Source: an uncultured Eubacteriales bacterium
GTDB taxonomy: Bacteria; Bacillota; Clostridia; Peptostreptococcales; Anaerovoracaceae
NCBI GenBank assembly: GCA_900315125.1
Contig: OMXT01000047.1
Span: 38,195 to 102,194 of the forward strand
DNA length: 64,000 nucleotides
Reading direction: 5' to 3'
Shown here in pieces: positions 50,307-59,750 of the stretch. The translations under genes were made by a program, and so were the position numbers. How positions within the stretch are numbered: position 1 is the stretch's first letter; each line of letters starts with the position of its first letter. The notes beneath the pieces were generated by a model, which saw only the letters and a program-made list of their open reading frames with translations, did not search any database and was not told the origin of the DNA.

Positions 50307-50926
50307 TTGGTAAAGGATGCGGAACGCCTTTTATCTCAGAAAATATACAACGCGGCATTGGACTGCGGTTTCGATAATTGCGGCATAATAGGTCCTGAAG
50401 ATTTATTGGGAAGCGAAAAATTCCTGAACGACAGAATGAAGAAGATCCCGGAAAGTTTAGGATTTTATGCTGGGATGACGAGGGATATGACCATTCAGCG
50501 TTTGAGCAATGGCTGACAGAGCATCAGATCCGATGGGGAGGTGTCAATGCAGTTCCTCTCCGTTATGCGGCGATGAAGGCGGGCCTTGGAATAATACGGA
50601 AGAATATTTTTTTATATACTGACAAAGGCTCCTTCGTCGGTTTGACGGCATACGTCACAGACTGTGAATGCAGGCTGATCCAGACACAGAATCTGAAGCC
50701 GTGCAGTGATGTATGTACACTGTGTCAGAAATCATGCAGGACGAAAGCTCTGCTCGTGCCATACACGATGGATCCGTTTCGCTGTGTATCCTTTTGGACT
50801 ACATTCGGGAAGGGAAATATACCTGAAGTGCTGGATGAGAGTCTGTTTGAGGAATGGATATGCGGCTGTGATAACTGCCAGGATGTATGTCCCTATAACC
50901 GTAAGCATGATTGGAATCAGAAGTAA
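50307..50926 (+). pseudogene. Epoxyqueuosine reductase (QueG)-like ferredoxin gene with internal deletion and frameshift
   Basis: A first part (TTG at 50307, GGAGGA upstream) encodes the N-terminus up to PESLGFYAG near 50475. In another frame from about 50474 the homology resumes as DDEGYDHSAFEQWL and runs on through PLRYAAMKAGLGIIRKN to the paired 4Fe-4S motifs CTLCQKSC and CGCDNCQDVCPYN, ending at 50926. Family members have about 50 more residues between the two parts. The gene has therefore lost an internal piece and the frame. The C-terminal ferredoxin part remains open and could still be translated from 50573. Confidence 0.75.
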
Positions 50927-50974
50927 ACATTCAAAATCCATGGTGTAAACCCGGGGTCGATTTATCAGACTATG

Positions 50975-51010
50975 AACAGCGCATTTCCTGATGCGCTGTT
51001 ATTTTATTTA
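50975..51010 (+). terminator. Rho-independent terminator of the TetR operon
   Basis: AACAGCGCAT and ATGCGCTGTT pair around six bases and are followed by ATTTTATTT. Confidence 0.85.
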
Positions 51011-51139
51011 CCTGGGGCAGGAAAAATTTAATTATATTTAACGACCTGTATATGGGAAGCATACGTTCATTCTTTATATTAATAGATGAGTTAGTGAAGG
51101 CGGTAACGTATTGACCTGGATCAGGAGATGGAAGTTGTT

Positions 51140-52327
51140 ATGAACGGAAAGAAAATCGCTGTACGTGCTGCAAAGGCGGTCATGAGGGTATATTACGAAG
51201 TCAGCCGTGTCTTTGTGAAGGAAGATCCCCAGGAAATCCTTTTCCTAAACCGCTGGAGCGAAGATCTGACGCTGGATTTTCATATGATACAGGATGAGAT
51301 CAGGCGGCAGTCTCCGAGTGTAAAAATCCGAACAATCAACTGCAGGGATGGAAACAGCTGGATGAGCCGTATCAGATTTTGCGTCGCGGTTTTCCGAAGC
51401 ATTAGACTCATGCCCTGTGCTCGTGTGATCGTATTGAATTCCTACTGGCCGGCGGTCTCTGTTCTGCCTCACAGAAAGAACCAAACCGTAGTGCAGATGT
51501 GGCACGCTGCCGGAAAGATCAAGAAATCCGGATATCAGGTGCTGGACACGCCCGCCGGTCACAGCAGATGGATGGCTGAGGAGATGTCCATGCACAGGGG
51601 CTACGATATAATTTTCGCAGGAGGGTCTGCCTGGAATTATGCGTATATGGCAAGTTTCGGCACGACACTGGATAAGCTTCGGAATGTAGGGCTTCCCCGG
51701 CTCGACTATTTGGTCGCCAGACAAAAGCAGGAACGGGAGCATGTTCTGGCGGCTTACCCGGAATTTCGGGAGAAACGAGTATTGCTCTATGCTCCCACGT
51801 TCAGAAAGGGCAAGGCTGACTGGAGCAGTCTGGAACGTGTTATCGACTACAATAGGGATATATTAGTCGTGAAAAGCCATCCGAACCAGAAACTGGAAGA
51901 AAACGGACACCGCTATATCACCTGTCCTGAATTCACATCTCAGCAGCTGATGACAGCAGCAGATTATCTGATTACAGATTATTCATCTATCGCGGTGGAA
52001 GCAGCGGCGCTGGGGCTTAAGACTTATTATTTTCTTTATGATTACGATGAATATATGCGTGATAACGGTCTGAACCTGGACATTCCGAAGGAGATGCCGG
52101 CGTGTACATTTTTCCGTGCGGAAGAGCTCATTGAAGCATTAGATCATGAAATATATCCGGAGGAAGAATTGGAGCGCTATAGAAGGAGATATCTTCCAGG
52201 AAATCTGGGGCACTGTGCTGAAGATGGCGCGGCGCTGATTCAGCAGGCGTTGGGCGAAGAACCGTGGATACACAGTGGGTATGCAGGCGGTGTAAAGAGC
52301 GTATCAGGTGCACCCGTATCTGCTTAG
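51140..52327 (+). CDS. CDP-glycerol glycerophosphotransferase (TagF-like) family protein
   Basis: The protein has 395 residues from the ATG at 51140; the ATG at 51128 overlaps the AGGAG sequence and is unlikely to be used. VVQMWHAAGKIKKSGYQV near residue 117, APTFRKG near 214 and LITDYSSIAVEAAAL near 275 mark the family; the form WHAAG...TFRKG matches the divergent copy at 1808 rather than the others. It opens the second surface-polymer cluster, ahead of ATP-grasp and nucleotidyltransferase genes. It may add a phospho-polyol to the unit those proteins build. Confidence 0.88.
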   Translation: MNGKKIAVRAAKAVMRVYYEVSRVFVKEDPQEILFLNRWSEDLTLDFHMIQDEIRRQSPSVKIRTINCRDGNSWMSRIRFCVAVFRSIRLMPCARVIVLNSYWPAVSVLPHRKNQTVVQMWHAAGKIKKSGYQVLDTPAGHSRWMAEEMSMHRGYDIIFAGGSAWNYAYMASFGTTLDKLRNVGLPRLDYLVARQKQEREHVLAAYPEFREKRVLLYAPTFRKGKADWSSLERVIDYNRDILVVKSHPNQKLEENGHRYITCPEFTSQQLMTAADYLITDYSSIAVEAAALGLKTYYFLYDYDEYMRDNGLNLDIPKEMPACTFFRAEELIEALDHEIYPEEELERYRRRYLPGNLGHCAEDGAALIQQALGEEPWIHSGYAGGVKSVSGAPVSA

Positions 52328-52409
52328 GGTGTTCAGTACGGCATTTAAATGGTAAGAAGGACCGCGGCAAAGTGCTGATTCTCGCTTTGCTGCGAGAGGT
52401 GAATTCCAT

Positions 52410-53468
52410 ATGATGGAAAATTTTATTAAGTTATCAAAGCGCGCTATAAATAAAGGAAAACTGGCGGTGATATATCTCCGCCGGATTATTTTTGTAAAAA
52501 ATAATTTTCATGTCTCTCTTCCTCACAAGTTAAGGGCAAACCTGTTTGGCGGCTACCTGGCGGATCAATACGTGCTGTACGGTTTTCAGCATAATGACCG
52601 AAGGGAGTATCTGTCGGAATACGACTGGTACCGTTCGCGATATATTAATGAACCATTCGAGTTCCTGCTGAACAACAAAATCGCATGCACGCAGATTCTG
52701 CAGCAGTATATTGATGTTCCGAAAATTTTTGTCATAAAACATGGCGGTATTTTCTCAAGCTATGAAAAAGCTCTTTTGTCGGTGAATGAAGTTCTGGAGA
52801 TCGTGAAGGCAAATAAGAGAGTATTTATAAAACCTTATGGAAAAGGAAAAGGTACGGGTGTGCAGCGACTGGGCTGGGAGAAAGGTTCATGGATCATTGA
52901 TGACCTGCTGGTGCATGAGGCGGATATACGCAGGCTCCTGGAGGAAACAGACGAGTGGATCATCTGCCAGAATGTGGAGCAAGGGGAATTCTCACGGGGC
53001 CTTTATGACCGGACAGCGAACACGATCCGCATGATTACGGTGCGAGACATCCATACACAGCAGTTCCGCATAATGTTCGCGGTCCAGCGGATCGGCACAT
53101 CAGAAACAATACCTGTGGATAACGGGAGCCGAGGCGGGCTTGTGTGCAACATAGACCTGGAGACGGGCATGCTCAGCGAGGCCAGGAGTCTGCATAGCCT
53201 TGAAGTCCACGAGTGTCATCCGGATTCAGGGACTCAGCTGAAAGGAGCAGTCATACCGGAATGGAACAGGATAAAACAGCAGATTCTGAAGGTTGCGGCG
53301 AAGTTCCCATACATGTACTTCATTGCCTGGGATCTGGTGTTGACCGACAGCGGAATCTGCATCATAGAGGCAAATGCATCCTCAGGCGTGAATATTATTC
53401 AGCTTTGGGGAGGGCAGCGTCATGGAGAATTGGGTGATTTCTACCGTTATCATGGGGTGAACGTCTGA
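52410..53468 (+). CDS. Sugar-transfer-associated ATP-grasp protein
   Basis: This 352-residue protein matches the ATP-grasp group found near polysaccharide genes. VFIKPYGKGKGTGVQRL near residue 140 gives the ATP-binding lysine and glycine loop, EWIICQNVEQ near 190 the hinge, NTIRMITVRD near 210 and AWDLVLTDSGICIIEANASSGVNIIQLWG near 310 the metal-binding Asp, Glu and Asn. ATP-grasp enzymes join a carboxylate to an amine or thiol through an acyl phosphate, so it may attach an amino or carboxylic acid to the polymer unit. The stop codon overlaps the next start. Confidence 0.85.
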   Translation: MMENFIKLSKRAINKGKLAVIYLRRIIFVKNNFHVSLPHKLRANLFGGYLADQYVLYGFQHNDRREYLSEYDWYRSRYINEPFEFLLNNKIACTQILQQYIDVPKIFVIKHGGIFSSYEKALLSVNEVLEIVKANKRVFIKPYGKGKGTGVQRLGWEKGSWIIDDLLVHEADIRRLLEETDEWIICQNVEQGEFSRGLYDRTANTIRMITVRDIHTQQFRIMFAVQRIGTSETIPVDNGSRGGLVCNIDLETGMLSEARSLHSLEVHECHPDSGTQLKGAVIPEWNRIKQQILKVAAKFPYMYFIAWDLVLTDSGICIIEANASSGVNIIQLWGGQRHGELGDFYRYHGVNV

Positions 53469-54085
53469 TGAGATATATTATTATGGCAGATGGCAGGGGA
53501 ACTCGATGGAACAGATATGGAGGTACACCAAAGCATCTTGCGACATTTGGCGGGGAGACACTGCTGGCGCGAACTGTACGTCTGGTGCGTATTTCGGATC
53601 CCGGAGCGGAAATAATCATTACATCCCATGACCCCTCCTACGACATACGCGGTGCATTTCGTTATGAGCCAATGAATAATGTGCTGGAAGTAGACCGCTT
53701 CACCTGGGAACTCATCGCTGATAATGTATGCTTCCTTTACGGCGATACCTTCTATGCAGACGGCGATATAGAGACCATAGTGAAAGAACCGACAGAGGTC
53801 CTGAAGTTTTTCGGGGTACGGCATTCTATCGTTGCAATAAAGGTGCTGGGAGGGGAGCGGCTCCGGCAGTGTGTAAAAAGGGTGAGAGAACGGTTCCTGG
53901 CAGGAGAACTGGAACGCTGTATCGGATGGGATGTATATAACGAATATACAGGGATGAAAGACGGTGGGCGAATTCCAGGACCGGATTTCGTGAAAATGAG
54001 TATGGAAACAAAGAACATTAACACCCCGAAAGACTATCTGCTGCAGAAGAAAGTATTGGAGGCGGAAGCTTGGGCAGGATTATAA
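53468..54085 (+). CDS. Nucleotidyltransferase (NTP transferase fold)
   Basis: The 205-residue protein starts MRYIIMADGRGTRWNRYGGTPKHLATFGGETLLARTV, the nucleotide-binding signature of sugar-phosphate and choline-phosphate nucleotidyltransferases, with ADG in place of the usual AAG. LYGDTFYAD near residue 95 holds the metal-binding Asp. It is shorter than most such enzymes. It probably activates a small precursor for the polymer. It is coupled to the ATP-grasp gene before it and overlaps the one after by 16 bases. Confidence 0.82.
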   Translation: MRYIIMADGRGTRWNRYGGTPKHLATFGGETLLARTVRLVRISDPGAEIIITSHDPSYDIRGAFRYEPMNNVLEVDRFTWELIADNVCFLYGDTFYADGDIETIVKEPTEVLKFFGVRHSIVAIKVLGGERLRQCVKRVRERFLAGELERCIGWDVYNEYTGMKDGGRIPGPDFVKMSMETKNINTPKDYLLQKKVLEAEAWAGL

Positions 54086-56700
54086 ATAAAGTCTGGAAAG
54101 CCGTAACGTATGCCCGGATATATCAGCCGACGACGGAGGGATTCACGCCGCGTCAGGCAAAGAAGTGGATGAGGAAAGTGCAGCGGAATCGGCGTATATC
54201 ACTGGCTTCTGCTAAAAATAAGGAATGGGCATATGAACACGGATTCATGCCGGAAACTGTAGCACGGTTCGGTATAACTGAACAGAATGTGGAAGATTTT
54301 GTGTCGGAACGGGATTATTATTATATATATCCTTTGAACGGCAAATATATTATATGGCTGTCAGATAAGATCACTGTACATGAAATCTTTAAGCCCTTTG
54401 ACGCATGGATGCCGGAATGCTATTACCAGATCGGTAAGAGAGACGGGGAAACGTTTCTCATTCAGCTGCGCCACCTGGATAAGGTAAAGTACGGTCATGA
54501 TATCTTAAGCATGCTCCGTTTCATCCGAGACAAAGAGATTCTTGAATTGGCGGATACAAAGGGAGGACGATCCGTTCTCGTAGGATGGGATGGAATACAG
54601 TATTTCTATGCTCCGGCTTATGCTCCAAAGAAACGGACGAAGATAACGGAAGAGACGATGGTAAATCGTATCTGCGAGTATGCCGGGGTCTCGGTACTCC
54701 GGGAATATCTGAAACCTGCGGAAGGTTTCTGCTCAGCAAGCGGCCAGCCATACCTTCTGAATATTACCATATTTAACGAGATGGGTGACAATCCGGAGAT
54801 TGGCCGTGCTATGCTTGAAATGGACGAACCTTTGGAGAAAGAACAGGTAATGGATGTTTCAGCGGATGGCGGGAAGGCGGAATTCCTGGTATCCCACGAC
54901 CTCGCCAAAGTGTTTCCGGAGCGGATGAACTATTCTGCGGAAAATCAGGAGGGGACCTCCGGGACCAATGTGAACGACGATAACCTGAATGACAGGGAAG
55001 CAGACAGCGGAGCCGGCAGAGGAACAGAGAACCCTGCGGACACGGGCAGGGAGACTGCCCTTTATGATCCGCGGTATTATGATGTTTATCTGCGGATGCT
55101 GTCCTCTGTGGACCGCAGAGATGGCATGTTCAGCGAGGCTTTGACTGTTCGAGGGGGGAAGAGGGTTCAAATAACAGAGAATCCTGTTTCTGGAGTGAAA
55201 ATCCTAGGCGAGGTTCCAAAATGGAGCAAGCTTGTGGATATGATCGACCGGTTATGTCGATTCGTCCCGGAACTTGAATTGTTTGGCGCCGTTCTGGTTA
55301 TCACAGACAATGGTCCGAAAATCTGGAGTTTCCAGAACATGCCGGACTATCCGATTCTTGAACCCTTTGAGCCGGAGATCACATGCTATCTGAAGCGTAA
55401 GATCCGGGAGAAGAAGGAAAATTATGAGAACCCGACAGCGCGCCGTGAGCGCGGTCATCATAAGGCGAAGCTTAAGATTCGAAAGATTTTTGCCGGGACA
55501 TTTTACCCAAAGGGTCTCAAACCATATCTCAGCATAACATGGATTAAGGACGTGCTGTTTGATCTCTTTCGGGACAGGAGCGTGCCGCTGTCAGAAAAAC
55601 TCTGGGGCTACAGGCACGGCTACTTCTCTTACAGACTGACACAGTATGGGATCACAAAGGATAACTGGGAGAATACGATCTCGGATTTTGAATATAAATG
55701 GATGAGGCATATCAATGGCCGCTACCGCGGCTGGATGGAAGACAAGATCACGGTTAAGTATATTTGCAGTCGCTATAACGAGTTTTTTCCTGCTTATTAT
55801 TATTACACGATGAAGCGCAACGGGATAAATAAAATCATCCCGATGATGGACTGCCCGGAAGGATACGGCAATACATTTGAAGATGTGTTCCGTATGGTTC
55901 GGGAGAAAGGTGAGCTGGCACTGAAGCCGGTCAGCGGATCCCACGGAGATGGTTTCTACAGGTTTTCTTACGAGGACGGGCACTACTGCCTGAATCGGGA
56001 AGTGGTGACAAAGGAAAAAGTCGTCGGCATTCTGGCAAATGTAGATAACCAGTATCTTATTACAGAATATATCCGAAGCTGCAAACAGCTCCGTGATATC
56101 TACGACGGGTCAGTGAACACCCTGCGTCTGGAAGTTTTCAAGAAGGATGGGCGCACACCAGAGATCCATGACTGCTATATGCGGATCGGAACGAGCAGGA
56201 CTGGCGCAGTGGATAACATCGGCGCCGGCGGAATGAACGTTCTGCTGGACGCGGCGAACGGGCACTATCATGACGCTGCGCTGATGATTGATAATAACAT
56301 CGTTCCGACGCCCAGACACCCGGATACCGGCGTACTGATCGACGGTTACATCCCCCACTGGGATTTTATCGTCAATACTGTAAAAAAGGTGGCCATGGAA
56401 ATTCCTCAGCTGGAATGGATGGGTTTTGACGTTGCCGTGACTGAAGACGGCCTGAAATTTCCGGAGATCAACAGGTACCCGGATTATCCGCGCATGAATC
56501 GGCTCTCTCAGGAGACTATGGATTACCTTCTGTACAAGCTGCAGAAGAAGAAAGAAGTCTACGGTTACGATGAGAAGCGGCCCTTTAAACTGGTGACACT
56601 CCCGAATCGGAAGAATATCTCGACGCCGGACAGCCGCGACCCCTATTTTTGCAATTCCTGTCTGAATGAGAAAAATATTCCTGACAGACAGGAGAACTAA
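54070..56700 (+). CDS. Tandem ATP-grasp protein with degenerate first module
   Basis: This 876-residue protein contains two copies of one module about 460 residues apart: RFGITEQNVEDF and LSDKITVHEIFKPFDAWMP in the first half match QYGITKDNWENT and MEDKITVKYICSRYNEFFP in the second. The second copy has an intact ATP-grasp site (LALKPVSGSHGDGFYRF near residue 617, FPEINRYPDYPRMN near 800). In the first copy these places read LELADTKGGRSVLVGW (near 148) and SFQNMPDYP (near 420), without the lysine and glutamate. An acidic linker lies near 295-335. The TTG start at 54070 has GGAGG seven bases upstream. Confidence 0.85.
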   Translation: MGRIINKVWKAVTYARIYQPTTEGFTPRQAKKWMRKVQRNRRISLASAKNKEWAYEHGFMPETVARFGITEQNVEDFVSERDYYYIYPLNGKYIIWLSDKITVHEIFKPFDAWMPECYYQIGKRDGETFLIQLRHLDKVKYGHDILSMLRFIRDKEILELADTKGGRSVLVGWDGIQYFYAPAYAPKKRTKITEETMVNRICEYAGVSVLREYLKPAEGFCSASGQPYLLNITIFNEMGDNPEIGRAMLEMDEPLEKEQVMDVSADGGKAEFLVSHDLAKVFPERMNYSAENQEGTSGTNVNDDNLNDREADSGAGRGTENPADTGRETALYDPRYYDVYLRMLSSVDRRDGMFSEALTVRGGKRVQITENPVSGVKILGEVPKWSKLVDMIDRLCRFVPELELFGAVLVITDNGPKIWSFQNMPDYPILEPFEPEITCYLKRKIREKKENYENPTARRERGHHKAKLKIRKIFAGTFYPKGLKPYLSITWIKDVLFDLFRDRSVPLSEKLWGYRHGYFSYRLTQYGITKDNWENTISDFEYKWMRHINGRYRGWMEDKITVKYICSRYNEFFPAYYYYTMKRNGINKIIPMMDCPEGYGNTFEDVFRMVREKGELALKPVSGSHGDGFYRFSYEDGHYCLNREVVTKEKVVGILANVDNQYLITEYIRSCKQLRDIYDGSVNTLRLEVFKKDGRTPEIHDCYMRIGTSRTGAVDNIGAGGMNVLLDAANGHYHDAALMIDNNIVPTPRHPDTGVLIDGYIPHWDFIVNTVKKVAMEIPQLEWMGFDVAVTEDGLKFPEINRYPDYPRMNRLSQETMDYLLYKLQKKKEVYGYDEKRPFKLVTLPNRKNISTPDSRDPYFCNSCLNEKNIPDRQEN

Positions 56701-56775
56701 CCGGCAGCAAGCGGAATAAACAGAGCAGTTGACGGCTTTGTAAATGTTTTTTTACAGGGAGTACAGTCCATGTAA

Positions 56776-57144
56776 ATCACATTGAATCGACCGAATATTG
56801 CCAGCCTGATCGCACTCAGTGACCTCTATCAGATTAGTCTGGATGAACTTGTGAAAGGAGATCCGAAGATGGAAAAGAAGCTCGTAAAGGACGCGAACAA
56901 TCAGGCGATTCTGAAACATGAAATCAGGTTTATGCTGATCTCCACATTGATCATCGGGGGCGTTTACTTCATCAGTCTTGCTGTGGGCGGAGCGTTTCAT
57001 GATTTCTGGCAGGCGGCCATGCCGTATATCCTGATGGCTGTCCTACTGGCAGGGCACTTCGCATATCAAGGAAAGAAGATGGAAGATGAGAATGATTCGA
57101 ACGGGGAAATGTATGAGGAAGAACAGAAAAAAGACGAATCCTAA
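56776..57144 (+). pseudogene. XRE-family membrane regulator, 5' end missing
   Basis: The frame reads NRPNIASLIALSDLYQISLDELVKGDPKMEKKL, which is the end of a Cro/C1-type helix-turn-helix domain, then two membrane segments (ISTLIIGGVYFISLAV, AAMPYILMAVLLAGHFA) and an acidic tail. The first 40 or so residues of the DNA-binding domain are missing upstream, where only short unrelated sequence is seen. Translation from the TTG near 56773 or the ATG at 56870 (MEKKL) could still give a small membrane protein. Confidence 0.7.
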
Positions 57145-57324
57145 GAAGTGGAAAACAGCCCTGAATGATGTTAAAATGACAATGCGATTGACAATGCGAT
57201 AATGGTTAGACGTCAAATATTACTGATTGAAATATTAGGCTCTGGCTGACATATTTTGGAAGTTCTGCAGAACATCTATGCAGAAAGTAATTGTTCGGGG
57301 AATAGTTAAGAGGATTAGCATAGA

Positions 57325-58035
57325 ATGCAAATTGAAGATGAGGTGTTCGGTAAGGCGCGGGCAGACGCTGAAAAATTGCAGGAATATGGCTTTGTTCCTG
57401 AAGAAAAAGGCTTTGTAATCACAAGACCCATGGGCGCAGGAAATCTCCAGGCGAAGGTCACGGTGTCTCCGGAGGGAACGGTGTCCGGCGTGGTCGTGGA
57501 CTTGGATACAGGCGATGAATATACTGCCTTTCGCAGGGAAGCAGCCGCAGGCAGGTTCGTAGGGCAGGTGCGGGAAGAGTACCAGAGGATCCTGGAAGAG
57601 ATCAGAGGAGCATGCTTTGAGAACAGGTTTTTTGGCTCAGATCAGGCGAACCGCATCGCAGAGTTGATCCGGCTGCAGTACGGAGATTTGCCGGAGTTTC
57701 TGTGGGATAAATATGGGGCGGAAAACTACGGCGCCTTTAGAAATCCTGTCAACCATAAGTGGTACGGGCTGATCATGGATATCGACCGGAAGAAGCTTAA
57801 GGATGGCAGCGGCGCCTGTGACGTGATCAATGTCAAGGCGGATCCTGAGCTGGTACCCGCTCTGATTGAAAAGGGCGGATTCTATCCGGCTTATCATATG
57901 AACAAGAAGAACTGGATTACGGTCATTCTGGACGATACCGTGCCCGATGCGGAAATCATGAAGCTGATTGCTGAGAGTCATCGGTTTACCGAAGATAAAA
58001 AGGGTCATGGAAATCGTACTGGTCGTGCGGTATAA
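57325..58035 (+). CDS. MmcQ/YjbR family protein
   Basis: The 236-residue protein has the MmcQ/YjbR fold in its C-terminal half: ADLIRLQYG-like start (AELIRLQYGDLPEFLWDKYGAENYGAFRNPVNHKWYGLIMDIDRKKL), VINVKADPELVPALIEKGGFYPAYHMNKKNWITVILDDTVPDAEI. The family resembles DNA-binding MmcQ/CyaY folds but its role is unknown. The N-terminal 90 residues (EYGFVPEEKGFVITRPM) are a further domain seen in longer members. No close operon partner lies upstream; 57145-57324 shows nothing clear. Confidence 0.85.
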   Translation: MQIEDEVFGKARADAEKLQEYGFVPEEKGFVITRPMGAGNLQAKVTVSPEGTVSGVVVDLDTGDEYTAFRREAAAGRFVGQVREEYQRILEEIRGACFENRFFGSDQANRIAELIRLQYGDLPEFLWDKYGAENYGAFRNPVNHKWYGLIMDIDRKKLKDGSGACDVINVKADPELVPALIEKGGFYPAYHMNKKNWITVILDDTVPDAEIMKLIAESHRFTEDKKGHGNRTGRAV

Positions 58036-58191
58036 ACCGCAGTTATACAACTGCTGAAGGTATTCGAAGATTTGGAGGGAGCATGGACAATCAATCTGGC
58101 AGGCTGCGGAAAAGGAACGAATCTTATGATCTGCATGAAGAAAAAACAGGCGGAGAAGTGGCATCTATAAGTGGAAAATGGGGTGAGTGTA

Positions 58192-58785
58192 ATGGATGAT
58201 ATCCGAATCAGAACTGCGGCTTCGGATGACGCAGAGCAGATACTGGCGGTCTATGCGCCGTATGTAAAGGATACTGCAATCCCATTTGAATATGATGTGC
58301 CTTCGCTGGAAGAGTTTCGCGGAAGAATAGAGAAGACACTGAAAAGGTATCCGTATCTCGTTGCGGAGTGCGGCGGAGAGATCCTAGGATATGCGTATTC
58401 GGGGCCATTTGTTGGACGGGAAGCCTATGACTGGTCCTGCGAGACTACGATCTATCTTGGGGCGAAGAGCAAAGGCATGGGTCTGGGAAAGTGGCTCTAT
58501 CAAACGCTGGAGGATATATCCCGGGCACAGAATATCACTAACTTGTATGCCTGCATTGCTTATCCCGAGACAGATGACGAATACCTGACGAAGAACAGCG
58601 CACAATTCCACGAGCACATGGGATACCGCATGGCTGGGCGGTTCTGTAAGTGCGGCTGCAAGTTCGGCAGGTGGTATGACATGGTCTGGATGGAGAAATG
58701 TCTGGCAGAGCATCCGGAGAATCCTAAGAAGGTGATCCCGTTCCCGGAACTTAACTGGCATGATGCTGCCTTACATAAGATTTAA
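58192..58785 (+). CDS. GNAT N-acetyltransferase (phosphinothricin acetyltransferase-like)
   Basis: The protein has 197 residues from the ATG at 58192 (GGGGTGA upstream); an in-frame GTG at 58171 is an alternative. IRIRTAASDDAEQILAVYAPYVKDTAIPFEYDVPSLEEF opens it as in Pat/Bar-type acetyltransferases, ETTIYLGAKSKGMGLGKWLYQTLEDI is the acetyl-CoA loop, and FHEHMGYRMAGRFCKCGCKFGRWYDMVWMEK completes the fold. It acetylates an amino group of an unknown small molecule or amino acid analogue. Confidence 0.9.
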   Translation: MDDIRIRTAASDDAEQILAVYAPYVKDTAIPFEYDVPSLEEFRGRIEKTLKRYPYLVAECGGEILGYAYSGPFVGREAYDWSCETTIYLGAKSKGMGLGKWLYQTLEDISRAQNITNLYACIAYPETDDEYLTKNSAQFHEHMGYRMAGRFCKCGCKFGRWYDMVWMEKCLAEHPENPKKVIPFPELNWHDAALHKI

Positions 58786-58832
58786 TCCCACCACAAAAAA
58801 GACTGACAATCGTCTGTTATTTATTGTCTATG

Positions 58833-59726
58833 TCATTCCGTCAGGAACTTTTCCCGCAGCCTGGAAAGAAGCAGTTCCGCGGCAGGGGAGAATACCTGAT
58901 ATTTTTTCCATACCAGATCCAGTCCGAGTTCCAGCCGGGGCTCCAGCGGACGGAAGCAAAGGGAACTCTGCTCTGAGACGTCGGCCAGATGGTCTATCGT
59001 GATCGCGTAGCCGAGGCCGGAGCGGACGAGGAGAGATGCATTATAGATCAGGTTATATGTGGCTGCGATATTCAGTTTTCCGTAGTCGCTGCCGAACCAT
59101 TCGAAGTAGGGATTTCCCGATGTGCCGGACTGAAGGACCTGACGGGAGAAGATCAGGGGGAGATCCAGCAGATCATCCTTTGTTATACCCTTCTGCGATG
59201 CCAGCGGGCTGTCCTTTCTCATGAGTACGCCCCATGTCTCAGCCGCCGGGATCCGCAGTGAATCATACCGCGACAGGTCTGCCGGCTGGATCAGGATGCC
59301 GAAGTCGAGCAGACCCCGGTCCAGGCGGTCTGTTACATCTTCCGAGTTTCCGCTGTAGAGATTAAAATGGATGCCGGGATAAAGATCATGCAGTTCCGTA
59401 CAGGTATCTGTGATCAAAGACATGGCTGCTGTTTCTCCGCCTCCAATATCTATTTCACCAGTGATCCGGTCTGTCTGAGTAAATTCGAACTGGACTTTGT
59501 CCACCATAGAAACGATCTCCTCCGCGCGCCTGCGCAGACGCATCCCCTCGCGGGTAAGAGTCATGCTGTGACTGCCGCGGATGAAAAGCTGACTGCCCAG
59601 TTCGTCCTCAAGCTCGTGGATCTGCCTTGACAGAGTCGGCTGCGTCAGGTGCAGCACATTAGATGCCCTGGTAATGCTGCCCTCCCGGGCTATTGTGAGA
59701 AAATACCTCAATACTCTGATCTCCAT
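58833..59726 (-). CDS. LysR family transcriptional regulator
   Basis: The protein has 297 residues from the ATG at 59726, with AAGGAG seven bases upstream; 59759 would add residues outside the family. The helix-turn-helix reads MEIRVLRYFLTIAREGSITRASNVLHLTQPTLSRQIHELEDELGSQLFIR. The effector domain follows (GEIDIGGGETAAMSLI, LDFGILIQPADLSRYDSLRIPAAETWGVLMRKDSPLASQ). It is divergent from the flavoprotein/hydrolase genes at 59871-61678 and probably controls them. Confidence 0.95.
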   Translation of the reverse strand: MEIRVLRYFLTIAREGSITRASNVLHLTQPTLSRQIHELEDELGSQLFIRGSHSMTLTREGMRLRRRAEEIVSMVDKVQFEFTQTDRITGEIDIGGGETAAMSLITDTCTELHDLYPGIHFNLYSGNSEDVTDRLDRGLLDFGILIQPADLSRYDSLRIPAAETWGVLMRKDSPLASQKGITKDDLLDLPLIFSRQVLQSGTSGNPYFEWFGSDYGKLNIAATYNLIYNASLLVRSGLGYAITIDHLADVSEQSSLCFRPLEPRLELGLDLVWKKYQVFSPAAELLLSRLREKFLTE

Positions 59727-59750
59727 AGGGATACTCCTTCCTGTAATAAT

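Noticed and set aside
57145-57324. Direct repeats of GACAATGCGAT near 57179-57200
   Set aside because: Only two short copies; no promoter or operator could be fitted around them.
58083-58199. 38-codon frame with a GGAGGG site before the GNAT gene
   Set aside because: The product is very hydrophilic with no pattern, and another frame through the same bases looks like a gene remnant (EDLEGAWTINLAGCGKGTN). I could not decide between them.
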